A stretch of 5,154 bases of DNA, taken from positions 1 to 5,154 of the forward strand of contig JAHRAW010000086.1 of assembly GCA_020027415.1 (NCBI GenBank). The letters run 5' to 3'. Position numbers and translations under genes: made by a program. Positions 1 to 5,154 of this stretch are shown in pieces (within the stretch, counting starts at the first letter, position 1; each line of letters begins with the position of its first letter). This stretch comes from Gammaproteobacteria bacterium. GTDB lineage: Bacteria > Pseudomonadota > Gammaproteobacteria > Arenicellales > Poriferihabitantaceae. The notes beneath the pieces are model-generated. The model did no database searches. It was not told where the DNA came from and worked only from the letters and a program-made list of their open reading frames with translations.

Positions 1-66
1 TATCTTTTCAATCCGATTTGCGCGCAAATTAACGAAACGGATCATACCGCGTTGGTTTCGGTTCAT
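1..66 (-). CDS. Start of an unidentified gene, fourth in the importer operon, cut by the left edge
   Basis: An ATG at 66-64 shares its A with the TGA stop of the ATPase gene (TGATG), and the frame stays open to base 1, giving 22 codons. The peptide begins MNRNQRGMIRFVNLRANR. A purine-rich GGGGA lies 4 bases before the ATG, inside the ATPase gene, and could serve as the ribosome binding site. An internal ATG at 45-43 in the same frame is an alternative start. The TGATG arrangement is typical of translationally coupled operon genes, so this is probably a real gene co-transcribed with the importer. The visible residues are basic and polar, with no hydrophobic signal-peptide core. That argues against a classical exported substrate-binding protein, although a late start cannot be excluded. 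I do not recognise the family. An enzyme acting on the imported compound would be common in this place, but that is a guess. Confidence 0.5.
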   Translation of the reverse strand, partial: MNRNQRGMIRFVNLRANRIEKI

Positions 67-1733
67 CAATTCCCCGCCGCACGCATGCCGCCGCCTTTTG
101 CTTTGCGTTCGGCTAACAATCGGTCCATCCAATCGGCGTCCATTTGCGGCACTGAGGACAGCAGCAGCGCGGTGTAGTCATGGTGCGGCGGCGTGAAAAT
201 ATTGTCCTTCGCGCCTTGTTCAACAATGCGCCCTTCCAACATTACGATGACTTCATCGGCGATGGCGTTGACGGTGGCTAAATCGTGCGTGATGAACATG
301 TACGCCAAGTTTAATTCTCGCTGTAAGCGATCCAGCAGTTTGAGGATGCCTTCGGCGACCAATTGATCCAGCGCCGAGGTGACTTCATCGCAAATGATAA
401 AAGTCGGGTCGGCAGCCAACGCGCGGGCGATGCAGATGCGTTGTTTCTGTCCGCCGGATAACTCGCCGGGCAATCTATCCAGAAACATCTTTGGCTGCAG
501 TTCTATCATGTCCATCAGTTCGTGCAACCGCCGTTCTTTTTCCGCGCCCTGCAGCCCCAAGTAAAAACTCAGCGGGCGACCGACGATTTCGCGGATTTTT
601 TGGCGCGGGTTAACCGCGGTATCCGCCATTTGATAAATCATCTGCACTTGGCGCAGTTGCTCTTTGTCGCGCTTGCGATAATCCTTCGGATATTCAACGC
701 CGTTGTAATAGATGCCGCCGCGCTCCGGCGGCAACAACCCGGTGATGACTCGGGCAACCGTGCTTTTGCCGCTGCCGGACTCGCCCACCACCGCCACGGT
801 GTGCCCGCGATGAATTGTAAAATCAATGTCATACAACACTCTGATGGAAGAGTAGCCGGCGGTTACCTTCTCCACTCTAAGCAACGGAACGGGTTCGGGC
901 GGCGGCGGCGCTTCTTGCTTTTTGAACGAGCGCACCGCCCACAACGATTTGGTGTACTCGTGCTTGGGCGCCGCCAACATGGTTCGCGTGTCGGCGTCTT
1001 CCACGGTCTCGCCGTAGCGCAGCACTTTGATTTTGTCGGCCATCTGCGCCACCACCGCTAAATCGTGCGTGATATAAATCGCCGCGCAGTTGAATTGCTC
1101 CACGATACTGCGCATGGTCACCAGCACTTCAATCTGCGTGGTGACATCCAGGGCGGTGGTCGGCTCGTCAAAAATCAGCAGGGCGGGGCGGGTGGATAGC
1201 GCCATCGCGGTCATGGCGCGCTGCAATTGTCCGCCGGATACTTGATGCGGATAGCGAAAGCCGATTTCGTTCGGGTTCGGCAATTTAATCTTGGCGTATA
1301 ATTCTTTGGCGTCGGCGTAGGCCTGTTGTCTGTTGCCAACCCGGTGTTCAATCACGGTCTCGGCGAACTGGTCAATTAATTTATGCGCCGGATTAAACGC
1401 GGCGGCGGCGCTCTGCGCGACATAAGCAATCTTTAAGCCGCGCAGTTTTCGCTTTTGTTTTTCCTCTGCGGCGACTAAATCCAACCCGTCAAACAGAATG
1501 CGTCCGCCGTTGATGCGGCAGCCCGGTTTCACATAGCCCATCGCGGCAATGCCGATGGTTGATTTGCCGGCGCCGGATTCGCCAATCAAACCAAGCACTT
1601 CGCCGCGGTGCAGGGTTACATCTACATTTTTGACAATTTGATGCCATGCCTCGTCGCTGAAGCCTTCAATGCAGAGACCGCGCATTTCCAGCAACGGCTT
1701 GCGGTTCGCCGACTGGGCGCGCTTAGTGTTCAT
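66..1733 (-). CDS. Fused double ATP-binding subunit of a Dpp/Opp-type ABC importer
   Basis: This 555-residue protein carries two complete ABC ATPase domains and would energise a peptide/nickel-type importer from the cytoplasmic face, so one chain supplies both nucleotide-binding domains. Domain 1 has Walker A GESGAGKST at 51-59, Q-loop Gln107, signature VSGGQLQR at 165-172, Walker B ending DEPTTALD at 189-196, and switch His223. Domain 2 has Walker A GESGSGKST at 317-325, Gln368, signature LSGGQKQR at 425-432, DEVTSALD at 449-456, and His483. All catalytic residues are present, so both sites should be competent. A proline-rich linker (residues 275-283) joins the halves. The first half ends soon after a short HEYT motif and lacks the cysteine-containing C-terminal extension found in many separate DppD/OppD subunits. 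Domain 2 keeps the HHDYT motif and a tail. The fused layout resembles YejF and GsiA. The ATG start overlaps the stop of the upstream permease gene by 11 bases; the next internal ATG (residue 17) would cut into the first strand of the domain. The substrate is unknown. Confidence 0.95.
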   Translation of the reverse strand: MNTKRAQSANRKPLLEMRGLCIEGFSDEAWHQIVKNVDVTLHRGEVLGLIGESGAGKSTIGIAAMGYVKPGCRINGGRILFDGLDLVAAEEKQKRKLRGLKIAYVAQSAAAAFNPAHKLIDQFAETVIEHRVGNRQQAYADAKELYAKIKLPNPNEIGFRYPHQVSGGQLQRAMTAMALSTRPALLIFDEPTTALDVTTQIEVLVTMRSIVEQFNCAAIYITHDLAVVAQMADKIKVLRYGETVEDADTRTMLAAPKHEYTKSLWAVRSFKKQEAPPPPEPVPLLRVEKVTAGYSSIRVLYDIDFTIHRGHTVAVVGESGSGKSTVARVITGLLPPERGGIYYNGVEYPKDYRKRDKEQLRQVQMIYQMADTAVNPRQKIREIVGRPLSFYLGLQGAEKERRLHELMDMIELQPKMFLDRLPGELSGGQKQRICIARALAADPTFIICDEVTSALDQLVAEGILKLLDRLQRELNLAYMFITHDLATVNAIADEVIVMLEGRIVEQGAKDNIFTPPHHDYTALLLSSVPQMDADWMDRLLAERKAKGGGMRAAGN

Positions 1734-2631
1734 CTTTCAGTCCGCTGGTCTTGTGCAAGAACCAATCCACCACGAAATTCACGCCGATGGTCAACAACGC
1801 AATGGCCGCCGCCGGCAACAGCGGAGTGATGTCGCCGTAGGTAATCAAGGTGGCGTTATCGCGCACCATAGAACCCCAATCGGCGGTGGGCGGCTGCAAC
1901 CCAAGCCCAAGAAAACTGAGCGCGCTGATGGTGAGAAACACAAAACAAAAGCGCAAACCAAATTCCGCCACCAACGGCGGCATGATATTGGGCAATATTT
2001 CTTTCACGGTGATCCAGCGCACGCCCTCGCCGCGCAATTTTGCCGATTCAATATATTCCATCACCACCACATTAACGCTGACCGCGCGCGCGATGCGAAA
2101 CACTCTGGTGGAATCCAGCACTCCGATTACGATAATCAAGGTTAGGATTGAAGTGCCGAAGATGGTGAGCAACAGCATGGCGAAAATGAGCGAGGGAATC
2201 GCCATCAGCACATCCACCGCGCGACTGCTTAACTGGTCATACCAACCGCCCAACACCGCCGCCATGATGCCGGCGGTGCCGCCTAAAAAAAATGCGAGGA
2301 TGGTGGTAATCAACGCGATGCCCACCGTGTTGCGGGCGCCGAAAATTAATCGGGTCATCATGTCGCGCCCTAAATTGTCGGTGCCTAACAAAAATTGTTC
2401 GCCCCACAATTCAAATTGCGCGCCCACGATTTCTGATTCTCCATAGGGGGCGAGGAGCGGCGCGAAAATTGCCACTGCGACATAAAAAATGACGACGACA
2501 AGACCAAACTTGGCGGTGAACGGAGCACGCCGAAGTTCCCGCCACGCGAGCGCCGCATTGCTTTGGCTCTGACTTTGAGCGGACTGCGCGGCGGCGGCTT
2601 GAGGCGTTGGCGGCGGCTTGTTCATTTTCAT
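1723..2631 (-). CDS. DppC-like inner-membrane permease of the ABC importer
   Basis: This is a binding-protein-dependent transport permease, the partner of the DppB-like subunit in the importer channel. With the chosen start it has 302 residues, the usual size. A hydrophilic Ala/Gln/Ser-rich N-terminus (about residues 5-27) precedes the first membrane helix (about 42-62). The DppC/OppC hallmark LGTDNLGRDMMTR follows at 82-94. Further helices lie at about 103-128, 139-172 (two), 224-245 and 271-292. The EAA coupling loop, which docks onto the ATPase, covers about 192-216 (EYIESAKLRGEG then LPNI). A conserved SFLGLGLQPPTADWGSM stretch is at 239-255. I chose the ATG at 2631-2629 because it forms an ATGA overlap with the stop of the upstream permease gene. 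An ATG two codons later is also possible. A GTG at 2724 would add 31 residues that merely overlap the preceding gene and look unlike the family. No clear Shine-Dalgarno site is visible, which fits coupling to upstream translation. Confidence 0.93.
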   Translation of the reverse strand: MKMNKPPPTPQAAAAQSAQSQSQSNAALAWRELRRAPFTAKFGLVVVIFYVAVAIFAPLLAPYGESEIVGAQFELWGEQFLLGTDNLGRDMMTRLIFGARNTVGIALITTILAFFLGGTAGIMAAVLGGWYDQLSSRAVDVLMAIPSLIFAMLLLTIFGTSILTLIIVIGVLDSTRVFRIARAVSVNVVVMEYIESAKLRGEGVRWITVKEILPNIMPPLVAEFGLRFCFVFLTISALSFLGLGLQPPTADWGSMVRDNATLITYGDITPLLPAAAIALLTIGVNFVVDWFLHKTSGLKDEH

Positions 2632-3584
2632 TTCGGATGCAACAACCGCGGATTGGCAAGAATGGAAAGAATGTCTGCGGTTAAATTTAGCAATACATAG
2701 GTGGCGGCAAAAATCAGGCTGCACGCTTGCACCACCGGCAAATCGCGCCGCTGCACCGAATCAACTAACAATTGCCCCAGACCGGGATACACGAACACCA
2801 CTTCAACGATCACCACCCCGACAATCAAATACGCCAAGTTGATGACGATGACATTGATAATCGGCGCCCAGGCATTGGGCAGCGCATGGCGGACGATGAT
2901 GCGCCCGCGCGGAATTCCTTTGAGCGCCGCCATTTCAATATACGGGCTTGCCAATAGGTTGATGATCGCCGCGCGCGTCATGCGCATCATATGCGCCACC
3001 ACCACCAAAGTTAATGTGGCGGCGGGCAAGATGCAGGCATACACCCGCTCAAAAAATGAGGTGTCGGCGCTGACATTGGCGAGGCTTGGAAACCACCCTA
3101 TGTTCACCGCGAACAGCAAAATCAAAATATAGGAGACGAAAAATTCCGGCGTGGAGATGGACGACAAGGTGACGATATTGACCGTGCGGTCATACAATCC
3201 GTTGCGATAAATCGCCGCTAAAATACCAAGCGTCAGGGCAATCGGCACGGAAACGACGGCCGCCATCAACGCCAGAAATAAGGTGTTGGCGAATCGTACG
3301 CCGAGTAAATCCGATATCTCGCGGTTGCTGGATATGGAAACCCCGAAATCTCCCTGCAGGATGTCGCCAAGCCAGACGAAGTAGCGGATGTAGCCCGGCT
3401 GGTCAAGCCCCATTCGCGCGCGCAACGCGGCAACGGTTTCCGCAGTCGCCGACTGACCAAGCATCGCTTGGGCGGCGTCTCCCGGTAGCAGGCTGACTCC
3501 TAGAAAAATGATGATGGACACCACAACCAAAGTGACCAGCCCCAGCGACAAGCGCTGCGCTAACATTTTGAGAATATCGTTCAC
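2628..3584 (-). CDS. DppB-like inner-membrane permease of the ABC importer
   Basis: This 318-residue permease is the first visible gene of the importer operon. The first helix (about 12-32) runs into the DppB/OppB hallmark LLPGDAA at 32-38. A periplasmic segment follows with GLDQP (59-63) and a GDFGVSI stretch (78-84). Membrane helices lie at about 100-125, 134-162, 184-204, 240-265 and 285-308. The EAA loop that contacts the ATPase is at about 217-238 (EMAALKG then HALPNA), and VFVYPGLGQLL at 262-273 is also typical. The start is uncertain. GTG at 3584-3582 gives a normal N-terminus, but ATG at 3566-3564 (residue 7) is equally placed before the first helix. Neither has a recognisable Shine-Dalgarno site. 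An in-frame stop at 3602-3600 rules out any longer form. It overlaps the DppC-like gene by 4 bases. No substrate-binding protein gene precedes it, because the region upstream is the divergent intergenic gap. Confidence 0.94.
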   Translation of the reverse strand: MNDILKMLAQRLSLGLVTLVVVSIIIFLGVSLLPGDAAQAMLGQSATAETVAALRARMGLDQPGYIRYFVWLGDILQGDFGVSISSNREISDLLGVRFANTLFLALMAAVVSVPIALTLGILAAIYRNGLYDRTVNIVTLSSISTPEFFVSYILILLFAVNIGWFPSLANVSADTSFFERVYACILPAATLTLVVVAHMMRMTRAAIINLLASPYIEMAALKGIPRGRIIVRHALPNAWAPIINVIVINLAYLIVGVVIVEVVFVYPGLGQLLVDSVQRRDLPVVQACSLIFAATYVLLNLTADILSILANPRLLHPK

Positions 3585-3718
3585 GGCGGGCGAGAGGCGT
3601 TATGACAATTTGAAGAAATATCGGGGAATTTGTAACCCGATGGGTCAGCTTACCACTCCCTCAAACAAATCGCAACCCGTCCATTTTGCGCGCGGAAAGC
3701 GTTGCGCCATAAGGCGTG

Positions 3719-3742
3719 TGGCGAGGTGGCGAGGTGGCGCGG
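3719..3742 (+). repeat. Three tandem 8-base repeats upstream of the dehydrogenase promoter
   Basis: Two perfect copies of TGGCGAGG (3719-3726 and 3727-3734) are followed by one copy with a single change, TGGCGCGG (3735-3742). The array ends 26 bases before the putative -10 hexamer, so it lies just upstream of and against the -35 region. Its place would suit a binding site for a regulator, but an 8-base period is not the helical repeat, and simple slippage could also create it. Confidence 0.55.
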
Positions 3743-3765
3743 CGGATTTAGCGGCACTTTTTGCA

Positions 3766-3774
3766 TGCTATACT
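3766..3774 (+). promoter_or_regulatory. Extended -10 sigma-70-type promoter for the dehydrogenase gene
   Basis: TGCTATACT at 3766-3774 combines a TGn extension with TATACT, which matches five of six consensus -10 positions. No good -35 is present at the right distance (ATTTAG at 3746-3751 is poor), which is acceptable for extended -10 promoters. Transcription would start near 3781, giving a leader of about 95 bases before the ATG at 3876. Confidence 0.55.
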
Positions 3775-3827
3775 CCCCGCGTTCCCGTCTCTATTTTTGT
3801 TTAGTTAGACAGCACGCTGAGAAAAGC

Positions 3828-3843
3828 CGGCGACGCCTCGCCG
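3828..3843 (+). promoter_or_regulatory. Small GC-rich hairpin in the dehydrogenase leader
   Basis: CGGCGA at 3828-3833 pairs perfectly with TCGCCG at 3838-3843 around a four-base CGCC loop. It lies in the predicted leader, 21 bases before the ribosome binding site. No T-run follows, so it is not an intrinsic terminator. It could influence message stability or ribosome access, or be chance in GC-rich sequence. Confidence 0.25.
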
Positions 3844-3864
3844 ACCCCAGATTTTCCATCCTGC

Positions 3865-3869
3865 GGAGA
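3865..3869 (+). promoter_or_regulatory. Ribosome binding site that fixes the dehydrogenase start
   Basis: GGAGA lies 6 bases before the ATG at 3876. It is the clearest Shine-Dalgarno site in the window. It supports this ATG over the open frame extending upstream to 3702. Confidence 0.75.
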
Positions 3870-3875
3870 ATTTCA

Positions 3876-4760
3876 ATGTCCTCTCACAAAGTTACCTTCA
3901 TCGGGCTTGGCGTTATGGGCTATCCGATGGCTGGGCATCTGGCGCGCGGCGGTCATCAAATTTGTGTGTATAACCGCACCGCCGCCAAAGCGGAACGTTG
4001 GGTTGCGCAGCACCGCGGCAAATTGGCAGCCAGCCCCGCGGAAGCGGCAAAGGACGCGGATTTTGTGTTCGCCTGCGTGGGCAACGATGACGACCTGCGT
4101 AGCGTTACAACCGGCGCCGGCGGGGCGTTTGCCGCCATGAAAAAAGATTCTATTTTTATTGACCACACCACCGCTTCGGCGAATGTGGCGCGGGAATTGT
4201 ACGCGGTCGCGCAAACGCAAGGATTTGCGTTTCTGGATGCGCCGGTTTCCGGCGGTCAGTCCGGGGCGGAAAACGGGAGTTTGACCGTCATGGTCGGCGG
4301 CGAACCAGCGAGTTTCGCGCGCGCCAAACCGTTGCTTGAATGTTTCGCGCAAGCCGCCATGCGGATGGGCGATTGCGGAGCCGGTCAACTGACTAAAATG
4401 GTCAATCAGATTTGCGTCGCCGGGGTGGTGCAAGGGTTATCCGAAGGGGTGGCTTTTGCGGTCAACGCCGGGCTGGACGCGCGGCAAGTGTTTGAAGTGA
4501 TCAGCAAAGGCGCGGCGCAGTCATGGCAGATGGTCAATCGCTCTCAGAGCATGATTGACAACCAATTTGAATTCGGCTTCGCGGTGGATTGGATGCGTAA
4601 AGATATGAAGTTATGCCTTGAAGAAGCCGCGCGCAACGACTCCGACCTGCCGATTAGTAAAATCATTGACGGCTATTACGGCGAAGTGCAAGCCGCCGCC
4701 GGCGGGCGTTATGACACTTCCAGTTTGGTGACGCGGTTGCGTAGGAAAGATTTGGCGTAG
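3876..4760 (+). CDS. Beta-hydroxyacid dehydrogenase (3-hydroxyisobutyrate dehydrogenase family)
   Basis: This 294-residue protein is a soluble NAD(P)-dependent oxidoreductase that interconverts a beta-hydroxy acid and its semialdehyde or oxo form. An N-terminal Rossmann domain starts at once: KVTFIGLGVMGYPMAGHL at 5-22 contains the GxGxxG dinucleotide fold. Strand 2 ends VYNRT (31-35). An Arg at this place, instead of an acidic residue, generally favours NADP(H). The substrate motif LDAPVSGG is at 120-127 with GSLTVMVGG at 134-142. The catalytic lysine is Lys174 in GAGQLTKMVN, with the partner Asn177. The all-helical C-terminal domain includes SKGAAQSW (210-217) and the conserved Lys242-Asp243 of RKDMKL. 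The length is normal for the family. Candidate activities are 3-hydroxyisobutyrate dehydrogenase, tartronate semialdehyde reductase (GarR/GlxR) and glyoxylate/succinic semialdehyde reductase; sequence alone does not choose. It is transcribed away from the importer operon with its own promoter and Shine-Dalgarno site. Confidence 0.93.
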   Translation: MSSHKVTFIGLGVMGYPMAGHLARGGHQICVYNRTAAKAERWVAQHRGKLAASPAEAAKDADFVFACVGNDDDLRSVTTGAGGAFAAMKKDSIFIDHTTASANVARELYAVAQTQGFAFLDAPVSGGQSGAENGSLTVMVGGEPASFARAKPLLECFAQAAMRMGDCGAGQLTKMVNQICVAGVVQGLSEGVAFAVNAGLDARQVFEVISKGAAQSWQMVNRSQSMIDNQFEFGFAVDWMRKDMKLCLEEAARNDSDLPISKIIDGYYGEVQAAAGGRYDTSSLVTRLRRKDLA

Positions 4761-4787
4761 CGGTTATGCGACCCGGCGGTTGCGCGT

Positions 4788-5154
4788 CTAATCGCTGAAT
4801 AAATTGAGATATTCATGCAACACAAAAATTCGGTTTCGGGAATAACCCTTTATTTCTTTCAGCAACTTTGCTTGCGCCATCTCATTAATCACTGTGTTTG
4901 CAGTGCTAACCGAAGTATCCAACTCAGCGGCGGCTTGCGCCACAGTGATTACCGGAGAAGCAAACAGTTGCAACAACAATTTGCGCGCATGGACTGCGCG
5001 CCTTCCTAAGCCGACAATACGTTGTTCATAGGTTCCGCGTAATTGGATAATTTCCTCTAAGGTGGCCTTTTCTTTTTCCGCGGGTGCGCACACCGCGGAT
5101 AGAAAAAACAGTATCCATTGATCTAAGTCGTTGCGCTTGCGCACGAAGGTCAAC
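4788..5154 (-). CDS. C-terminal part of a Fic-family protein, cut by the right edge
   Basis: The frame is open from the right edge to a TAG stop (4790-4788), showing 121 residues; the true start lies outside the window. A Trp-containing helix followed by FFLSAV (about 12-21) leads into a long charged helix with LRGTYEQRI (38-46). This is the usual tail after the Fic core. A winged helix follows: ITVAQAAAELDTSVSTAN at 69-86, recognition helix to about 97, then a wing with YSRNRIFVLHEYLNLF (104-119). This match to Fic proteins with a C-terminal winged helix is from memory of the family pattern. The catalytic HPFxxGNGR motif, which would define AMP transfer from ATP to a target protein, is not in the window, so activity cannot be judged. 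The winged helix may bind DNA, perhaps for autoregulation. The gene converges on the dehydrogenase gene. A stand-alone winged-helix regulator is the main alternative. Confidence 0.78.
   Translation of the reverse strand, partial: LTFVRKRNDLDQWILFFLSAVCAPAEKEKATLEEIIQLRGTYEQRIVGLGRRAVHARKLLLQLFASPVITVAQAAAELDTSVSTANTVINEMAQAKLLKEIKGYSRNRIFVLHEYLNLFSD

Larger units (their letters stand above)
3585..3875. other. Divergent intergenic region between importer operon and dehydrogenase gene
   Basis: This 291-base gap must hold the control signals for two divergent transcripts. On the plus strand I see a tandem octamer array, an extended -10 promoter, a leader hairpin and a ribosome binding site, each listed separately. 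For the leftward operon I see no convincing promoter. The best -10-like sequence, CATAAC at 3604-3599 preceded by TGT, matches four of six positions. It would start transcription only about 8 bases before the GTG and has no good -35. A small palindrome (ACCC-GAT-GGGT, 3635-3645) lies in the half nearer the operon and could be part of an operator, but it is too short to claim. The open frame that continues upstream from the dehydrogenase to 3702 shows no protein-like sequence. Confidence 0.7.

Noticed and set aside
522..1061. Plus-strand open frame of 179 codons opposite the ATPase gene
   Set aside because: It is antisense to well-conserved ATPase motifs and its translation has no recognisable domain; it is a shadow of GC-biased codon use.
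1850..2446. Plus-strand open frame of 198 codons opposite the DppC-like gene
   Set aside because: It is antisense to conserved permease motifs, with no protein family resemblance.
2632..2724. Longer start (GTG at 2724) for the DppC-like permease
   Set aside because: The added residues lie entirely over the upstream permease gene in another frame and lack family similarity; the ATGA overlap gives a better start.
3661..3684. Possible 7-residue leader peptide (ATG to TGA on the minus strand) before the importer operon
   Set aside because: It has no ribosome binding site, no run of a single amino acid and no attenuator-like hairpin after it; so short a frame is expected by chance.
3703..3718. 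Hairpin GCGCC-ATAA-GGCGT as a terminator
   Set aside because: It has only four strong pairs plus wobble pairs and no T-run on either side.
3702..3875. Upstream extension of the dehydrogenase reading frame, adding 58 residues
   Set aside because: It runs through the promoter and repeat array, does not resemble the family, and the ATG at 3876 has a good Shine-Dalgarno site directly before the Rossmann motif.
3873..4433. Minus-strand open frame of 186 codons opposite the dehydrogenase gene
   Set aside because: The plus-strand gene has all the family motifs; the antisense product is low-quality His/Arg-rich sequence.
4761..4787. Bidirectional terminator between the convergent dehydrogenase and Fic-like genes
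   Set aside because: The 27-base gap contains a direct repeat (CGGTT...CGGTT), not an inverted one, and no T-run.

Overview
The window looks like an ordinary bacterial chromosome segment, most likely from a Proteobacterium. The base composition is moderately GC-rich by eye. One gene has a Shine-Dalgarno site, and a TGCTATACT extended -10 promoter sits in the only sizeable intergenic gap. Codon use does not change obviously along the window, and there is no insertion sequence, tRNA, rRNA or CRISPR array. The taxonomic call is an inference from sequence style, not from a marker gene.

Left two-thirds (positions 1-3584, all on the minus strand, so transcription runs right to left). This is a tightly packed ABC importer operon of the dipeptide/oligopeptide/nickel (Dpp/Opp) type. 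In order of transcription it holds a DppB-like permease (3584 to 2628), a DppC-like permease (2631 to 1723), and a fused double ATPase equivalent to DppD+DppF (1733 to 66). A further gene starts at position 66 and runs off the left edge. Every junction overlaps: ATGA, then 11 bases, then TGATG. The genes are therefore probably translationally coupled. The two permeases would form the membrane channel and the fused ATPase would supply both nucleotide-binding domains. No substrate-binding protein gene is visible, so the substrate cannot be assigned.

Middle (3585-3875). This is a divergent intergenic region of 291 bases. It holds three tandem octamers (TGGCGAGG-like), an extended -10 promoter for the rightward gene, a small leader hairpin and a good ribosome binding site.

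Right third. A plus-strand gene (3876-4760) encodes a beta-hydroxyacid dehydrogenase of the 3-hydroxyisobutyrate dehydrogenase / tartronate semialdehyde reductase / glyoxylate reductase family. All key motifs are present, and an Asn-Arg-Thr after the second strand suggests NADP(H) use. It converges, with 27 bases between the stop codons, on the C-terminal end of a minus-strand gene that enters from the right edge. That end looks like the helical tail plus winged helix of a Fic-family protein; the catalytic part lies outside the window.

The importer and the dehydrogenase could share a metabolic theme (uptake of a compound and oxidation or reduction of a derived hydroxy or oxo acid), but divergence alone is weak evidence. 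I found no convincing sign of an undescribed system. The most useful second looks are the gene cut at the left edge, the octamer array beside the dehydrogenase promoter, and the Fic-like gene cut at the right edge.
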